Counted from the first letter of the stretch, positions 8,600 to 18,409 are shown. The stretch is 57,507 nucleotides of DNA from Thermoplasmatota archaeon (GCA_023489435.1 JAMDCA010000026.1:1-57507), one strand, 5' to 3'. Notes: generated from the letters alone by a model not told the origin. Numbers and translations are program-made.

Positions 8600-9043
8600 T
8601 TAACTACTGACAAGGGCCGCTTTTAAGCTTATCTTCACATTTCCTTTCAGCGCGTTTGAAATAGGGCATCCCTTTTCAGCCGTTTCTGCCTGTTGCTGGA
8701 ATGATTCGTCTGTTGCGCCGGGCACAACGCCAGCAACTTCCAAACGCATCTCGGTGATTCTGAAGGCATTTTCCACTTTGTCAAGAACACATGTTGCTGT
8801 TACCTCGAGTTCCTTAGGGGGCGTTTTTGCCCTGGCAAGACCTGCTGAGAGGGCCATTGAGAAGCATGATGCGTGAGCTGCGGCAAGAAGCTCTTCCGGA
8901 CTGGTTTTTCCACCAGGAGTTTCTGTTCTGGAAGCCCATGTAACAGGGGAATCGCCTATTGCCCCAGAATTGAAATGCAGGTTGCCTGCTCCCCGGATGA
9001 GATCTCCAGTCCATTTCACTTTTGCTGTTCTTTCAACTGTCAT
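8600..9043 (-). CDS. OsmC-family peroxidase (OsmC type)
   Basis: Predicted thiol-dependent hydroperoxidase of the OsmC/Ohr superfamily, acting in the cytoplasm on organic peroxides. The two reactive cysteines are present: Cys60 in HASCFSM and Cys126 in GCPISNAL. The active-site Arg is likely the one in the N-terminal half. Length (147 aa) is typical of true OsmC. A second, more distant OsmC protein and a YecD-like hydrolase follow upstream on the same strand with gaps of 94 and 60 nt, so this may be an oxidative-stress gene group. Confidence 0.9.
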   Translation of the reverse strand: MTVERTAKVKWTGDLIRGAGNLHFNSGAIGDSPVTWASRTETPGGKTSPEELLAAAHASCFSMALSAGLARAKTPPKELEVTATCVLDKVENAFRITEMRLEVAGVVPGATDESFQQQAETAEKGCPISNALKGNVKISLKAALVSS

Positions 9044-9137
9044 CTGAAATATCCCCTGGGTTCAAACAGAGTCCAGATTTTACATGCATTCCAGTTATTT
9101 AATCGATATGGCCCATCTGCGTGGCACCGTTATAAAA

Positions 9138-9650
9138 TCAGGCTTTTACCTGATTTATCTCGGTCGGTATGGGATTCTGGATTGCATAAACTGCCGGGCA
9201 CTTCTTCCAAGCTTCTTTTATCTGCTTGTCAAGACTGCTGCTTGATATGATCTCCAGCTTCACTCCCTTTATGATAGGGGCATCAGATTCAATAACAGCC
9301 GGGCCAAGATCATAATACAACTTTCCCCGTACCTTCAGATCCTTCAGTTCCAGCCCCTCTTCAGCACACTGGGCAGCAAGCGAAGAACTGAAGCACGCCA
9401 TAACACCGAATAGCAGGTAAGTAAGTGGTGTCGGGTGTACTCCCGGGCCACCGAGAACACTTGGCTCATCGCACCCCAGTTCAAATTTAGTAAATTGGGA
9501 GCCGACTCTGGCAGAGAACTGCGGGCTTCCTGAAAGGTTAAAAACGCCATCTATGGTCTTCTCAGATGGAATGGAATTGTTATTCTCCATTGCCTTGTGT
9601 ATGGTGCTTTCGTGAAGCTCCATGTTTATGTTGTTGACTACTTTTGCCAT
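9138..9650 (-). CDS. OsmC-like protein, second type
   Basis: OsmC-superfamily protein of 170 aa with both cysteines kept: Cys86 in VMACFSS and Cys151 in KKCPAVYA. The extra cysteines at 60 and 95 are unusual. The N-terminal 45 residues precede the core fold and differ from the neighbouring OsmC. It belongs to the group of OsmC-like proteins (YhfA/SACOL-type) whose substrates are not defined. Alternative Met starts exist at residues 10 and 21; the longest was kept. It lies between the first OsmC gene and the isochorismatase-family gene, all on the minus strand. Confidence 0.82.
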   Translation of the reverse strand: MAKVVNNINMELHESTIHKAMENNNSIPSEKTIDGVFNLSGSPQFSARVGSQFTKFELGCDEPSVLGGPGVHPTPLTYLLFGVMACFSSSLAAQCAEEGLELKDLKVRGKLYYDLGPAVIESDAPIIKGVKLEIISSSSLDKQIKEAWKKCPAVYAIQNPIPTEINQVKA

Positions 9651-9710
9651 GGTTGCGGATGGGCAACGCCGTAATGTCAGTTTCGCCTATTCCGAAAATG
9701 AAAATCAGAT

Positions 9711-10283
9711 TTAGAGGGATGAGAGAATTTCCTCTGTTTTCCTGACTCTGCCCATTCTCTTCAGGACAAACTCCACTGATACCCTGTGGGATTCTTCTGC
9801 CAGGTCTGTCATGGCATCTTCTGCGAATATCTGGTTGAAACCGAATTCAAAGGCGAATCTCGCGGTGCTCTCCACACCATAGGTTGTGGCAATTCCACCA
9901 AGGACTATGGTATCGATTTTCCTCCTTCTGAGCTGCTGTTCCAGATCAGTGCCGTAAAATGCACCCCACTGCCTCTTGGTCACAACAAGGTCGTCGGAAG
10001 TTACCCCCAGTTCGTCTGCAAATTCCGCCCAGTCTGCAGGTGGATTTCCCCCTGCCATGGTGGAGTCAGATTCCACCTTCAGGGGCACTGCATTCCTGAA
10101 ATCCACATGTACGAAGAAGACTGGCATTTTAGTTTCCCTGAATTTCCTTACAAGCTTCACTGCATTGGAGAGAACATCCACCGCCTTGTAGGGCCTGGTG
10201 TCCCTTCCAAGTATGCCCTTCTGCAAATCGATCAGTACAAGGGCTGTGCTGTTCCTGTTTATAGATAAGGTATTTCCAGCCAT
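9711..10283 (-). CDS. Isochorismatase-family hydrolase, YecD-like (no catalytic Cys)
   Basis: Cysteine-hydrolase-fold protein of 190 aa. Asp19 (LIDLQKG) and Lys103 (VVTKRQW) of the family triad are present, but the nucleophilic Cys position reads Gly136 (TTYGVESTAR). The same Gly is known in the E. coli YecD subgroup, so this is a subfamily feature and not damage. It may have a different activity, or use another residue. Its location upstream of two OsmC genes on the same strand suggests co-expression. Alternative: an inactive structural paralogue. Confidence 0.85.
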   Translation of the reverse strand: MAGNTLSINRNSTALVLIDLQKGILGRDTRPYKAVDVLSNAVKLVRKFRETKMPVFFVHVDFRNAVPLKVESDSTMAGGNPPADWAEFADELGVTSDDLVVTKRQWGAFYGTDLEQQLRRRKIDTIVLGGIATTYGVESTARFAFEFGFNQIFAEDAMTDLAEESHRVSVEFVLKRMGRVRKTEEILSSL

Positions 10284-10413
10284 TCCAGCGGATTTTCAAT
10301 TCACTTATAAGGTTAACTGGGAAATATGAGCCTGCGCAAGGTTTCTTACGCTTCTGCCCATAAGAATAAATTAATACATAGGAAAAATAACTGACCCTTG
10401 AAGTAGGCTCAGC

Positions 10414-11778
10414 ATGTCAGAAAACAAGGAAGATCCTGTACCCGGCGGAGAACAGAAGGTTCCAGCGATAAAAGGATATGCCTGGTTTACTAGCTATCTC
10501 TTTTCCAACGTTTCCGGTGGCCTCACTTCACCCCTGTTGCCCTTGTTCGTTGTGCTTTACCTTCATGCAAGCGTCATAGAAGTGGGCACAATTTCCTCCA
10601 TAGCTTCTGCCGCCTCGGTTCCTGCCCTCATATTCTGGGGAAACCTGTCAGACAGCATTGGCAAAAGGAAGATCTTCCTCCTCATAGGTTTCTTCGGCTC
10701 CTTTCTTTCCCTTCTCCTGATACTCATTGTGAATACAATAGGGATGTACGCCCTTACCCTGGTCGTATTCCAGGTTCTTGCCATGGCGAGCACTCCAGTG
10801 GCGACTCTCCTAATACTTGAAAGCACCGTTGAGAAACGCTGGCCCAACGTGATGTCCAACTTCAACACTGTCTCTTACGTAGGGCTGGTTGCAGGCCTTG
10901 GGATTGGCACGGTCATGCTTAATCTGTACGGCAATGCAAATTCCCACTTCCTCCCGGAACTCTATGTCATATCTGCGTTCATATACCTGCTTGCGGGAAT
11001 CAGCGCCTGGATACTCCTCCCTGAGCCACGGAAAAGGATATCGAGAAACAGCCCAAAGCTCTCAAGGACCTTTTCAATCAGAACAGTGGAAAGGGTCCGT
11101 TATTTTCCCTCAAATGTCATACATACCGTGAGCTTGAAGAAAGTGGGCAAAAAACTTGCAAAGAGGACAAAGCTGTACATTTTCTATACGTGCTTCCTTA
11201 TGTTTGGGTTCCAGCTTTTTTTCATTCCCTTCCCTGTATTTATGCTCAACGTGCTCCATGCAACTGAGACAGAGGTTTTCATAATGTACCTCCTGAACAA
11301 CGTTGCATCTGCCATAGCCTTCAGGATTAGCGGACGCACAATAAACAGAATGGGCGTAAGCAGGGCACTGTCCATGGCCCTGTTCTCAAGAGTGGGTATT
11401 CTTGGCTTCAGCACCTTTCTTGCGGTCCTGCTCATTGGTTTCCGGTTCTCCATCCCCCTCGCAATCCTCAGTTACGCTCTCATGGGGTTCTTCTGGAGCT
11501 TCATCAGCATAAGCTGGGTTACCTCCATATCGAAACTTGCCATACCGGAAAACCGGGGGAAGGCCATTGGTTACTACAACTCTTTTCTGGGAGTCGGCCA
11601 GATAGGGAGTGGCGTTGTCTCAGGATATGTAGCCTACTCATTCGGATACGGGATAGAATTCCTGATCGCATCCCTTGCTGTCCTCATGGGAGGCGTGATG
11701 CTTGTTAGGTTCCAGCTGAAAATGAACGATATGATCGTTGCAGATGATGTGAAGCGGACACGGCTTCCCTCTTACTAG
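10414..11778 (+). CDS. Major facilitator superfamily transporter
   Basis: Integral membrane transporter of 454 aa with 12 predicted hydrophobic segments. The MFS loop 2-3 motif is recognisable as GNLSDSIGKRK (family G-x-x-x-D-x-x-G-R-R/K). A long basic cytoplasmic loop (about residues 200-255) separates the two halves, and a shorter, degenerate motif occurs in the second half. Substrate is unknown; drug/metabolite efflux or sugar transport are both possible. A TATA-like AATAAATTAATAC at about 10364-10376 fits a short leader before the ATG. The 3' end overlaps the convergent sepF gene by 4 bp. Confidence 0.9.
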   Translation: MSENKEDPVPGGEQKVPAIKGYAWFTSYLFSNVSGGLTSPLLPLFVVLYLHASVIEVGTISSIASAASVPALIFWGNLSDSIGKRKIFLLIGFFGSFLSLLLILIVNTIGMYALTLVVFQVLAMASTPVATLLILESTVEKRWPNVMSNFNTVSYVGLVAGLGIGTVMLNLYGNANSHFLPELYVISAFIYLLAGISAWILLPEPRKRISRNSPKLSRTFSIRTVERVRYFPSNVIHTVSLKKVGKKLAKRTKLYIFYTCFLMFGFQLFFIPFPVFMLNVLHATETEVFIMYLLNNVASAIAFRISGRTINRMGVSRALSMALFSRVGILGFSTFLAVLLIGFRFSIPLAILSYALMGFFWSFISISWVTSISKLAIPENRGKAIGYYNSFLGVGQIGSGVVSGYVAYSFGYGIEFLIASLAVLMGGVMLVRFQLKMNDMIVADDVKRTRLPSY

Positions 11779-12143
11779 AGGTTCTTTATTCTGTTCCGGT
11801 CTATGGCGATGCCTGGTGGAGTTACAAGCAGGAAACTCTTGCCCACAAGAGCAACGTCGCCGTTGGAATCACGGACCAGGCGCCTCAGTTCCTCTGTAAT
11901 CCTCTTCATGGTGTAATCCTCTGCGGAAACAGCTGTGCAGTCAATGAGCAGTATATCACCCTCAAAAATGTACTGGCTTATTTTCCTGACATCCTCAAGT
12001 CTCCTTATTTCAGCGACCCTGGCAACGTACCTTATGTCTGCCTTTTCCTCCTGAAACTTGAACTCGTTAAGGTCGATGAACTTCCTTACGCCTTCGATGT
12101 CTGTCTGCTCTTCCTTGGAAGATTTCCTTTTGAGGATCGCCAT
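11775..12143 (-). CDS. sepF: Cell-division protein SepF homologue
   Basis: A 122-aa protein with the SepF/DUF552 fold. In archaea SepF anchors FtsZ filaments to the membrane at the division site. The recognised parts are the core from about residue 35 to the end, with RYVARVAEI, a GDILLIDCT strand segment and the C-terminal strand FLLVTPPG. The N-terminus is short and basic (MAILKRKSSK), compatible with a membrane-binding helix. It lies downstream of the glycosyltransferase gene on the same strand with a 79-nt gap. FtsZ itself is not in this window. Confidence 0.85.
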   Translation of the reverse strand: MAILKRKSSKEEQTDIEGVRKFIDLNEFKFQEEKADIRYVARVAEIRRLEDVRKISQYIFEGDILLIDCTAVSAEDYTMKRITEELRRLVRDSNGDVALVGKSFLLVTPPGIAIDRNRIKNL

Positions 12144-12222
12144 GCCAGCATTGTAATCTGCATAGATGAACTAAAACCTTTCTCAGTGTCAGTATTTAAG
12201 ATCTCGGCAGGCTGCGGATTGG

Positions 12223-12888
12223 TTATGAATTGTTGACACGCTTGATAAAGACGTAGAAAAGGTTCGTGAATCCGTCTCTCCAGGTGTTGAGTTTGGGTTT
12301 GCTTATCCTAACGCCGTACTTGATGGGAATTTCTATGAACTTCCCAAGCTTGATTGCCTCAATCTTTATGTCCTGGGAGAATGACATCCCGTCGCTGAGG
12401 TTTCTCATCTCCCTGTACAGGCCCGCCTTGAATATCCACATGCCGCTCTGGGAGTCCTTCAGGCTCACCTTGAACAGCATGCCTATGGACCTGGTGAGTA
12501 TGCTGTTTCCAACAAAATGCAGCGTGGTATAGTTCTTGGCTGTCCTGAGGGATATCCTGTCGCATGAGATGAAGTCCACCTCATCCATCTGGAGTATCTG
12601 TATGAGCGGTCCCACAATATCCGTCGGGTATGTGCCGTCTCCGTCCAGGCACACTGCAATATCGCCAGTAACGTGGTTAAGGCCAGTTTTGTATGCAACA
12701 CCGTAGCCCCGCCTTGGTTCGCTGATGACCTTCGCACCTTTTTCCGCAGCTATTTCCCTGGTCCTGTCCCGGGAATTTGTGTCGACCACTATGACTTCAA
12801 CTTCATGCCCGAGGCTATTCAACCCATCAATGACCTCTCCGATAGTTTTCTCTTCGTTAATTGTGGGAATAACTGCGCTTACTTTCAT
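12223..12888 (-). CDS. Glycosyltransferase family 2 (dolichyl-phosphate mannosyltransferase-like)
   Basis: GT-A fold sugar transferase of 221 aa, probably membrane-associated and using a nucleotide sugar to charge a polyprenol phosphate or build surface glycans. The N-terminus AVIPTINEEKTIG and the acceptor motif CLDGDGTYP (metal-binding D-x-D) are typical of the DPM1/GT2 group. I used the ATG at 12888, because the 48 upstream codons do not resemble the family and an AAGGAT-like site precedes this ATG. No transmembrane extension is present at the C-terminus, unlike larger GtrB/DPM3 fusions. It follows rad50 with a 156-nt gap, so it may have its own promoter. Confidence 0.88.
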   Translation of the reverse strand: MKVSAVIPTINEEKTIGEVIDGLNSLGHEVEVIVVDTNSRDRTREIAAEKGAKVISEPRRGYGVAYKTGLNHVTGDIAVCLDGDGTYPTDIVGPLIQILQMDEVDFISCDRISLRTAKNYTTLHFVGNSILTRSIGMLFKVSLKDSQSGMWIFKAGLYREMRNLSDGMSFSQDIKIEAIKLGKFIEIPIKYGVRISKPKLNTWRDGFTNLFYVFIKRVNNS

Positions 12889-13044
12889 TTTGGAAATCCT
12901 TTCATCCCTAAGGTTGCCCTTAGAACAATTACGATAAACGATTGGGTGTATAACTATCTTTTTCGTGAATAGTGCTAAAAATGAAATAGAGTGTGAAGTG
13001 AACTCAATTTTTCTGCGGTTTCCTGTCTTCACCCCTTCTTCAGA

Positions 13045-15741
13045 TCAGACTGATATGACCTTTGACTCCCCAGTCTTCTTGGAGATCTCATAAACGTTGT
13101 CCGCAACAGACCCAAGTTCCTTGTGGTGGGTAACGAGGATCATCTGGGGAACAGGCGTTTCCTCTCCCCTGAAGGTGTACTGGATTATGTCCATCAGATT
13201 GCTCCTCCTGTCCTCGTCCAGGTACGTGGTGGGCTCATCCATGACTATTGTCTTGATGCTTTCCATCACATACGTTGCCAGTGCCAGCCGCAATGCAATG
13301 GCAAGGGCCACCTTCTCTCCACCACTGAGCATGTCTATGCTCTGAACGTTTCCGTTCTGGGACACCTCGATACCCATCTCCTCATTTATGCTAACATCGT
13401 CGAAATCCAGATTGAAGGAAGTGGAGTATTCCCTGACCTTGTTTGTTATGTATACTGCTGAATCTTTTCTGATGGCTTTCTGGATTCCTTCCCTGTCAAA
13501 ACATGCCCTGAGCTTGCTGATAAAATCTATACTGTTTTTCAGGGTATCGAGCGAGGTTTTTTTCTGTTCAAGGCCCGCAAGCTTTGCTTTAAGTTCCTCA
13601 GCCTGCGATTTCTCAGTCTCAATGAAAGCCTTTATGGAGGATTCCTCCCGAATGCTGCTTAGAAGGTCTGCATTTACCCTTTCATATTCCCTGGATGCTG
13701 CTGCCATCTCCTCATCCAGTGCCGGTTTGCCTGAAAGCTGGGAATTGAGCTGTTCTATCTCCTTCTTCAGTGAATCAACCCGTGCTTTCTCCCCTTCCTG
13801 CGTGGAATTGAGGGCAAAAAGCTCATTGTAAAGTTGCAGCCTCGTCTTCTCCTTCTCCCTCATTGTCCTTATTTTCTGCCTTATGTTTGGATCGGGGACA
13901 ATGTTGAGTTCCTTCTCCATTTCACTGAGGCGCCTCTCAGAATTCTCAATATCTGTATGGGTCTCCTGCTGCTTTTTCTTCAGCTGATCAGCATCTGTGG
14001 TTGCAATTGTCTGGGAATACTGCTCATACCTGTTGTAAGTGAATGTGAGGTTCCTGAGCTTCTTCTCGGTGTCCACCACATCAGCCATGTATGTCTGGTA
14101 TGCCCCATGGCTCGCCCTGAGTGCTTCAATGTTCTTCCTGAGCTCACTGGCTTCATTCTCCAGTGATTCAATGTACTTTGTATCCACCGAGAGGGTTTCA
14201 ATGTCCTGGGATCCGAGCATTTCAAGGCGCTGCTCGAGCTGAATTTTCTTCACATCCAGGTTTTTTTTCTGCTCCGCAAGCTCCAGAAGCCTCTTCCTGA
14301 GCTTATCCTCCTTCTCCCTGTATTCCGAATTCAACCGGTCCATGTGCTCTTTGGAGAGGGGCTGCAGGCAGAGAGGGCAGGTGGACGAATTTGACAGCAT
14401 TCCCCTGTTGTCGGATATTTCCTTGATGTCAAGATTGGCCTTTCCGACCTCACTCTTGATGCTCTGGATCATTTCCTCGAACTGCAACCTTGACCCTTCA
14501 ATTTTCTTCTTTTCCTCCTGTATTGACGCTGATGTGATTGACTCCAGCCCAAGCTTGCCCTTGAGGATGCCTTCCCTGGCCTTCAGTGCCTGTTTCCTTT
14601 TTTCTATGTCAGAATCTACTTCCCTGATCCTTGATTCAGTCTTTCTGTAATCCGCCTCCCTGGACTCAAGTTCTTCCCTTCTGTTCCTGAGGTCGGTCAG
14701 CTTCCTGTCCATGAGAAGGTAAGCGTTGTGCCCCTGTTCCAGGTTCTTGATTTCACTGGTAATTGTCTGAATCTGCTTCACTCTCTCATCAAGGCTCTTG
14801 AGGAGCTCCTTCTTTGCCGGGAGTGAGTCAGCCAGGGAAAAATATTCACCAATGGAATCTGCCTTGCTCAGCAGGTCGTGGTCCACTTCCTTCCCCAGTT
14901 TTTCCAGGCTGTCCCTCTGTTCCCGGATATCCTTCATCCTCCGGTCTACCCTTACTGCTATTGCATCCAGGTCCCTTCTCCTTGACTGGAGCTGATCAGA
15001 GACTGAATTCAGCCTGGCAAGTTTCTCCTGCACCTCAGTCCTTGACTTTTCAGCCTGGGAAAGCTTAGCCGTGAGAGCATTCCTCTCCTGCTCTCTTGAT
15101 ACAAGCTGCCTTCCAAGTTCCGATGCCTTTTCCTCCTTTGCCTTGATGCCGCTCCTGATCTCGTCAATGTCGTCTGCGAGGCCGGTATAAGCCGAGAGCT
15201 TGCTTTCAGCATCCTTGGAAAGCTGAGCAAGATCCCTGGCAAAATCACCCAGAAGATCAAGCCCCAGAATCTTGCTGAAAGTCTTCTCCTTCTCCGCCGT
15301 GGTCTTTGAGATCAGTGAATCTATCTCTCCCTGTTCAACAAACACGGAGTTCATGAAAGTATCCTTGTCTATGCCTAAGATTCCGGATACAGTATCATCT
15401 ACACCGGAAACAGTCCTCGCTAGTTCAGATTTATCTTCTGTGAGTATGGCATCCCTTGACTTTATCCCGCTCTTTCCAAGGGACATCATCCTCTGAATCT
15501 GGTATTCATGCTGCCCAATGGTGAAATCGAGGGTTACAGCCAGTTCCTCTGAGCCCCTCTTGATGAGGTCCGATATTGCAGAACCCCTCTTTTCGCCAAA
15601 AAGCGCGAACTTTATGGCATCAATGATGCTGCTTTTTCCCGCACCGTTGTGGCCGTAGATCACAGTAACACCTTTTTCAAAATCAATCTTTGAATGTGCG
15701 TGGGACAGGAAATTCACCAGTTCAAGCTGTTTTATGATCAT
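13045..15741 (-). CDS. rad50: DNA double-strand break repair ATPase Rad50
   Basis: SMC-like ATPase that works with Mre11 to tether and process DNA ends. In the 898-aa product Walker A GHNGAGKSS lies at residues 30-38. Two long coiled-coil arms flank a zinc hook CPLC at about 455-458, and the C-terminal ATPase half carries the signature LSGGEK and Walker B IVMDEPTTYLD. I place the start at ATG 15741 because AGGTGA sits 5 nt upstream of it; the GTG at 15750 is less likely. It follows mre11 directly and is the fourth gene of the nurA-herA-mre11-rad50 operon, an arrangement known from thermophilic archaea. Confidence 0.96.
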   Translation of the reverse strand: MIIKQLELVNFLSHAHSKIDFEKGVTVIYGHNGAGKSSIIDAIKFALFGEKRGSAISDLIKRGSEELAVTLDFTIGQHEYQIQRMMSLGKSGIKSRDAILTEDKSELARTVSGVDDTVSGILGIDKDTFMNSVFVEQGEIDSLISKTTAEKEKTFSKILGLDLLGDFARDLAQLSKDAESKLSAYTGLADDIDEIRSGIKAKEEKASELGRQLVSREQERNALTAKLSQAEKSRTEVQEKLARLNSVSDQLQSRRRDLDAIAVRVDRRMKDIREQRDSLEKLGKEVDHDLLSKADSIGEYFSLADSLPAKKELLKSLDERVKQIQTITSEIKNLEQGHNAYLLMDRKLTDLRNRREELESREADYRKTESRIREVDSDIEKRKQALKAREGILKGKLGLESITSASIQEEKKKIEGSRLQFEEMIQSIKSEVGKANLDIKEISDNRGMLSNSSTCPLCLQPLSKEHMDRLNSEYREKEDKLRKRLLELAEQKKNLDVKKIQLEQRLEMLGSQDIETLSVDTKYIESLENEASELRKNIEALRASHGAYQTYMADVVDTEKKLRNLTFTYNRYEQYSQTIATTDADQLKKKQQETHTDIENSERRLSEMEKELNIVPDPNIRQKIRTMREKEKTRLQLYNELFALNSTQEGEKARVDSLKKEIEQLNSQLSGKPALDEEMAAASREYERVNADLLSSIREESSIKAFIETEKSQAEELKAKLAGLEQKKTSLDTLKNSIDFISKLRACFDREGIQKAIRKDSAVYITNKVREYSTSFNLDFDDVSINEEMGIEVSQNGNVQSIDMLSGGEKVALAIALRLALATYVMESIKTIVMDEPTTYLDEDRRSNLMDIIQYTFRGEETPVPQMILVTHHKELGSVADNVYEISKKTGESKVISV

Positions 15742-15742
15742 T

Positions 15743-16873
15743 TCACTCACCTATCCCCAGTTTTTCTCTGAGCCATCTTATGGCTTCTTCCCTATCCTGG
15801 CGGGCATGCCTGTAGAATTCCTGTGCCATTTCAGCAAGCTGGGGATTCTCCTTGAAATATGCCTTTATGTAATCTGATGCGGTGTCCATCCCCGGACGCG
15901 ATTCTATTTCCACGGCCTCTGAAATGAATTCCGGTGGCCGGAAGCTGGCGTCCTGGTATTTTGTCAGAGCCCTCCTGACTTCTTCCTTGTCACCGGAGCC
16001 GTTCAGTCGTATTGTCACCAGGGGAGCCTTGCAGCCAAACCTGTCCCCGTATTTCTCCAGAGCCTTGCCAATATCTTCTTTGTAGCTGGAGAAGTCAGAT
16101 TCCACAAGTAACTGGTACCTGACCTTTGTGAGTGGAATTCTTTCAGCCTTTGCTTCCCCATTCTCCAGAGTAACCAGATTTACGGACTTTCCCTGTTTCA
16201 GGAAGGCATTAATTTCCCTGATGCTCTTCATCTCCGTGGAACCTGCATAAGAAAAGAGCGGGTAGCTGTTTGCCTTTATGGCGCCATCGTGGACATGTCC
16301 GAACGCAAGATAGCTGAAATGCTTGGGAAGATCCTCATACTTTGCCTCGCAAGCATCTTCAATGAGGTAGCCGGTTACCGCCTGGTGTGAAATAAGTATG
16401 GAATTCTTTGCATTCTGTGCAAGTTTGTCTGCCTCAACATATTCCTCAATGAGCTGGTCCTTCCTGGAACCCTTGAGGTTGGAAATCCCGACAATGAGCA
16501 CCTCTTCCCCGTCCTTTGAATAAGTGCAGGATTCAACACCGTCATGGCCCAGCAGCGTAATCCCGAGAAAGTCGAATATCTTTGCAGCAGGGTAATCTGT
16601 CCTTTTTGGCCTGTCATGGTCCCCCATGATCAGGTACATTGGGATGCCCGCATCCTTCATCTTCAGGGCAGTTTCCTTGAATTCGGTCAGTGCCCTGTTG
16701 GATGGGCTCCAGGTGTCAAACAGGTCACCTGAGTGCACGATGAAGTCCACCTTTCTCTCAATTGCAATATCCATTGCCTCCCGGAATGCATCGTAAAAGT
16801 CGCTCTCGCGATCATCACGCATATACTGGCGGCTTCCAAGGTGCGTATCCGACATATGCACAAATTTTAACAT
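15743..16873 (-). CDS. mre11: DNA double-strand break repair nuclease Mre11
   Basis: Manganese-dependent nuclease that, with Rad50, NurA and HerA, resects DNA ends. Phosphoesterase motifs are clear in the first half: SDTHLG (residues 8-13), SGDLFD (48-53), then SHQA and FGHVHDG further on. Motif III reads GDHD (84-87) instead of the usual GNHD; Asp could still bind metal. The C-terminal region is the DNA-binding cap and Rad50-binding tail. Length (376 aa) is normal. The herA stop codon TGA abuts the mre11 ATG, and the end of herA supplies a GGTGAT ribosome site. Confidence 0.95.
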   Translation of the reverse strand: MLKFVHMSDTHLGSRQYMRDDRESDFYDAFREAMDIAIERKVDFIVHSGDLFDTWSPSNRALTEFKETALKMKDAGIPMYLIMGDHDRPKRTDYPAAKIFDFLGITLLGHDGVESCTYSKDGEEVLIVGISNLKGSRKDQLIEEYVEADKLAQNAKNSILISHQAVTGYLIEDACEAKYEDLPKHFSYLAFGHVHDGAIKANSYPLFSYAGSTEMKSIREINAFLKQGKSVNLVTLENGEAKAERIPLTKVRYQLLVESDFSSYKEDIGKALEKYGDRFGCKAPLVTIRLNGSGDKEEVRRALTKYQDASFRPPEFISEAVEIESRPGMDTASDYIKAYFKENPQLAEMAQEFYRHARQDREEAIRWLREKLGIGE

Positions 16874-18409
16874 TCAATCACCCAGTATCCTTGATATTCT
16901 CTTCAGGTCCCCTGAAGCACTGTTCTTCTCATCCCTTTCCATTCTGGATTCCCTGAGAAGGGCAACCACATCAATGTCGCCACCTCCCTCCTTGCTCTCC
17001 CTTGATCTGACCTTGACATTTACCGGTACCTTCACGAACTGCCCCACGAGGATTGCTTCCCCCACATTGAGGGAGGGGAGGTCGTCAATCACTGCCTGGC
17101 TGATACTTTCACCACTCTCAAGGATAGCTTTCTGGTCCAGTGGATTTGTTATCCTCAGTATTATTTCCGAGTTGCACTGGCTTAGAACGTCCTGGTCAAT
17201 CTTCCCCGGCCTCTGAGTTATCACGACCAGGAATATGCCGAATTTTCGCCCTTCTGATGCCACTTTCTTAATCATCTGGGATATCTGTGTTGAAGAACCG
17301 GGCGGAACAAAATTGTGGGCCTCTTCAATGAATATGAAAACCGGGTACCTGTACTGGGATGTGAGTTTTGATTCATAGATTTCGTTGATTACCCTGTAAG
17401 AGAAGTAGTTGGCAAGAAACTGGTCCATGCCTGAAAGGTCAAGGATTGACATCATGCCCGGCTGTATGTAGTCTGCAAGCCCGGTTGTCCTGTCCCCGAA
17501 AATGCTCTTGACCTTTGAGAGAAGCCTGATCCTTCCTGCAATCTTGTGGTAATCTTCTGGAGGGTCCAGAGACTCTGCTGCTTTGACAAAGTCCTCAAGG
17601 TCCCTCTTTCCATGCATATTCTTCACTGAAAGTTCCACAGACTTCCGAAGATTTGTCCAGGACTCCTTTATTCCCATTATCTCTGAAACATCATCTGCTT
17701 CAAGGTCAGCGAACCTGAGAGTGAACTCGTTGACAATTCCCTGCTGGAAAGAGTCATACCTGCCGGTGCTCAACGGTGTCCTGAAGACCCTGATTGAATT
17801 GCTGTAGAAGCTGCCTGCCTGGGATTTCCTCATGAGCACATAATCAGCGTGGGGATCCAGGACTACAATAGACGCACCCTTCTTGAGAAGCTCCTCCATG
17901 AGGACACCCGCAGTATGCGATTTTCCTGCGCCCGTCTGGGCCACAATGGCAACATGCCTCCGCATGCCTGATACACTCAGGGATACCCGGACATCCGATC
18001 TGTCAGCCAGGTATCCTATATCCAGGGATTCATCCTCATCAAACCTGAAGATCTTTTCCAGCATCTGGCTGGTGGCCCTGTAGACCTTGGTTCCAGGCCT
18101 GATGAGGTCCCTGGAAAGCTCAAGGTTTCCCCCGTTCATTGAGCCAAGGGTCCTTGCAAGGCAAAGGTTGACAGAGTAATCCAGGTCGCTGGAAACATAC
18201 CTGTTCACGCTTTCGTAATCCATGCTGTCGTTGAGAAGTTCGCTCTTGGAAATGATCCTCTCAACCCTTCCGAGCACTTTGCTTCCATTGATGTCCATGT
18301 AGACGTATTCCCACTTCTTGGCCTGCGAATTTTCTGACAGGACAAAACGGAATATATCGGAAGTATTGTCGCCCACAACATAGCCCAGATCAGATCCTGA
18401 GTCTTGCAC
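16874..18409 (-). CDS. herA: Bipolar DNA helicase/translocase HerA
   Basis: Hexameric FtsK/HerA-type ATPase that drives DNA through the NurA nuclease during end resection. The N-terminal HAS-barrel-like region is followed by Walker A QTGAGKSH at about residues 158-165, a VVLDPHADY segment, Walker B IFIEEAH and an arginine-finger region near RPGKIDQD. I prefer the GTG start at 18409 (511 aa), because AGGTGA lies 5 nt before it. The ATG at 18430 (518 aa) is possible but has no such site. Either way the 5' end overlaps nurA, showing tight coupling. Confidence 0.95.
   Translation of the reverse strand: MQDSGSDLGYVVGDNTSDIFRFVLSENSQAKKWEYVYMDINGSKVLGRVERIISKSELLNDSMDYESVNRYVSSDLDYSVNLCLARTLGSMNGGNLELSRDLIRPGTKVYRATSQMLEKIFRFDEDESLDIGYLADRSDVRVSLSVSGMRRHVAIVAQTGAGKSHTAGVLMEELLKKGASIVVLDPHADYVLMRKSQAGSFYSNSIRVFRTPLSTGRYDSFQQGIVNEFTLRFADLEADDVSEIMGIKESWTNLRKSVELSVKNMHGKRDLEDFVKAAESLDPPEDYHKIAGRIRLLSKVKSIFGDRTTGLADYIQPGMMSILDLSGMDQFLANYFSYRVINEIYESKLTSQYRYPVFIFIEEAHNFVPPGSSTQISQMIKKVASEGRKFGIFLVVITQRPGKIDQDVLSQCNSEIILRITNPLDQKAILESGESISQAVIDDLPSLNVGEAILVGQFVKVPVNVKVRSRESKEGGGDIDVVALLRESRMERDEKNSASGDLKRISRILGD

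Noticed and set aside
9711-10283. Isochorismatase-family gene as a pseudogene because the Cys is missing
   Set aside because: The frame is intact and the same Cys-to-Gly change is known in the YecD subgroup.
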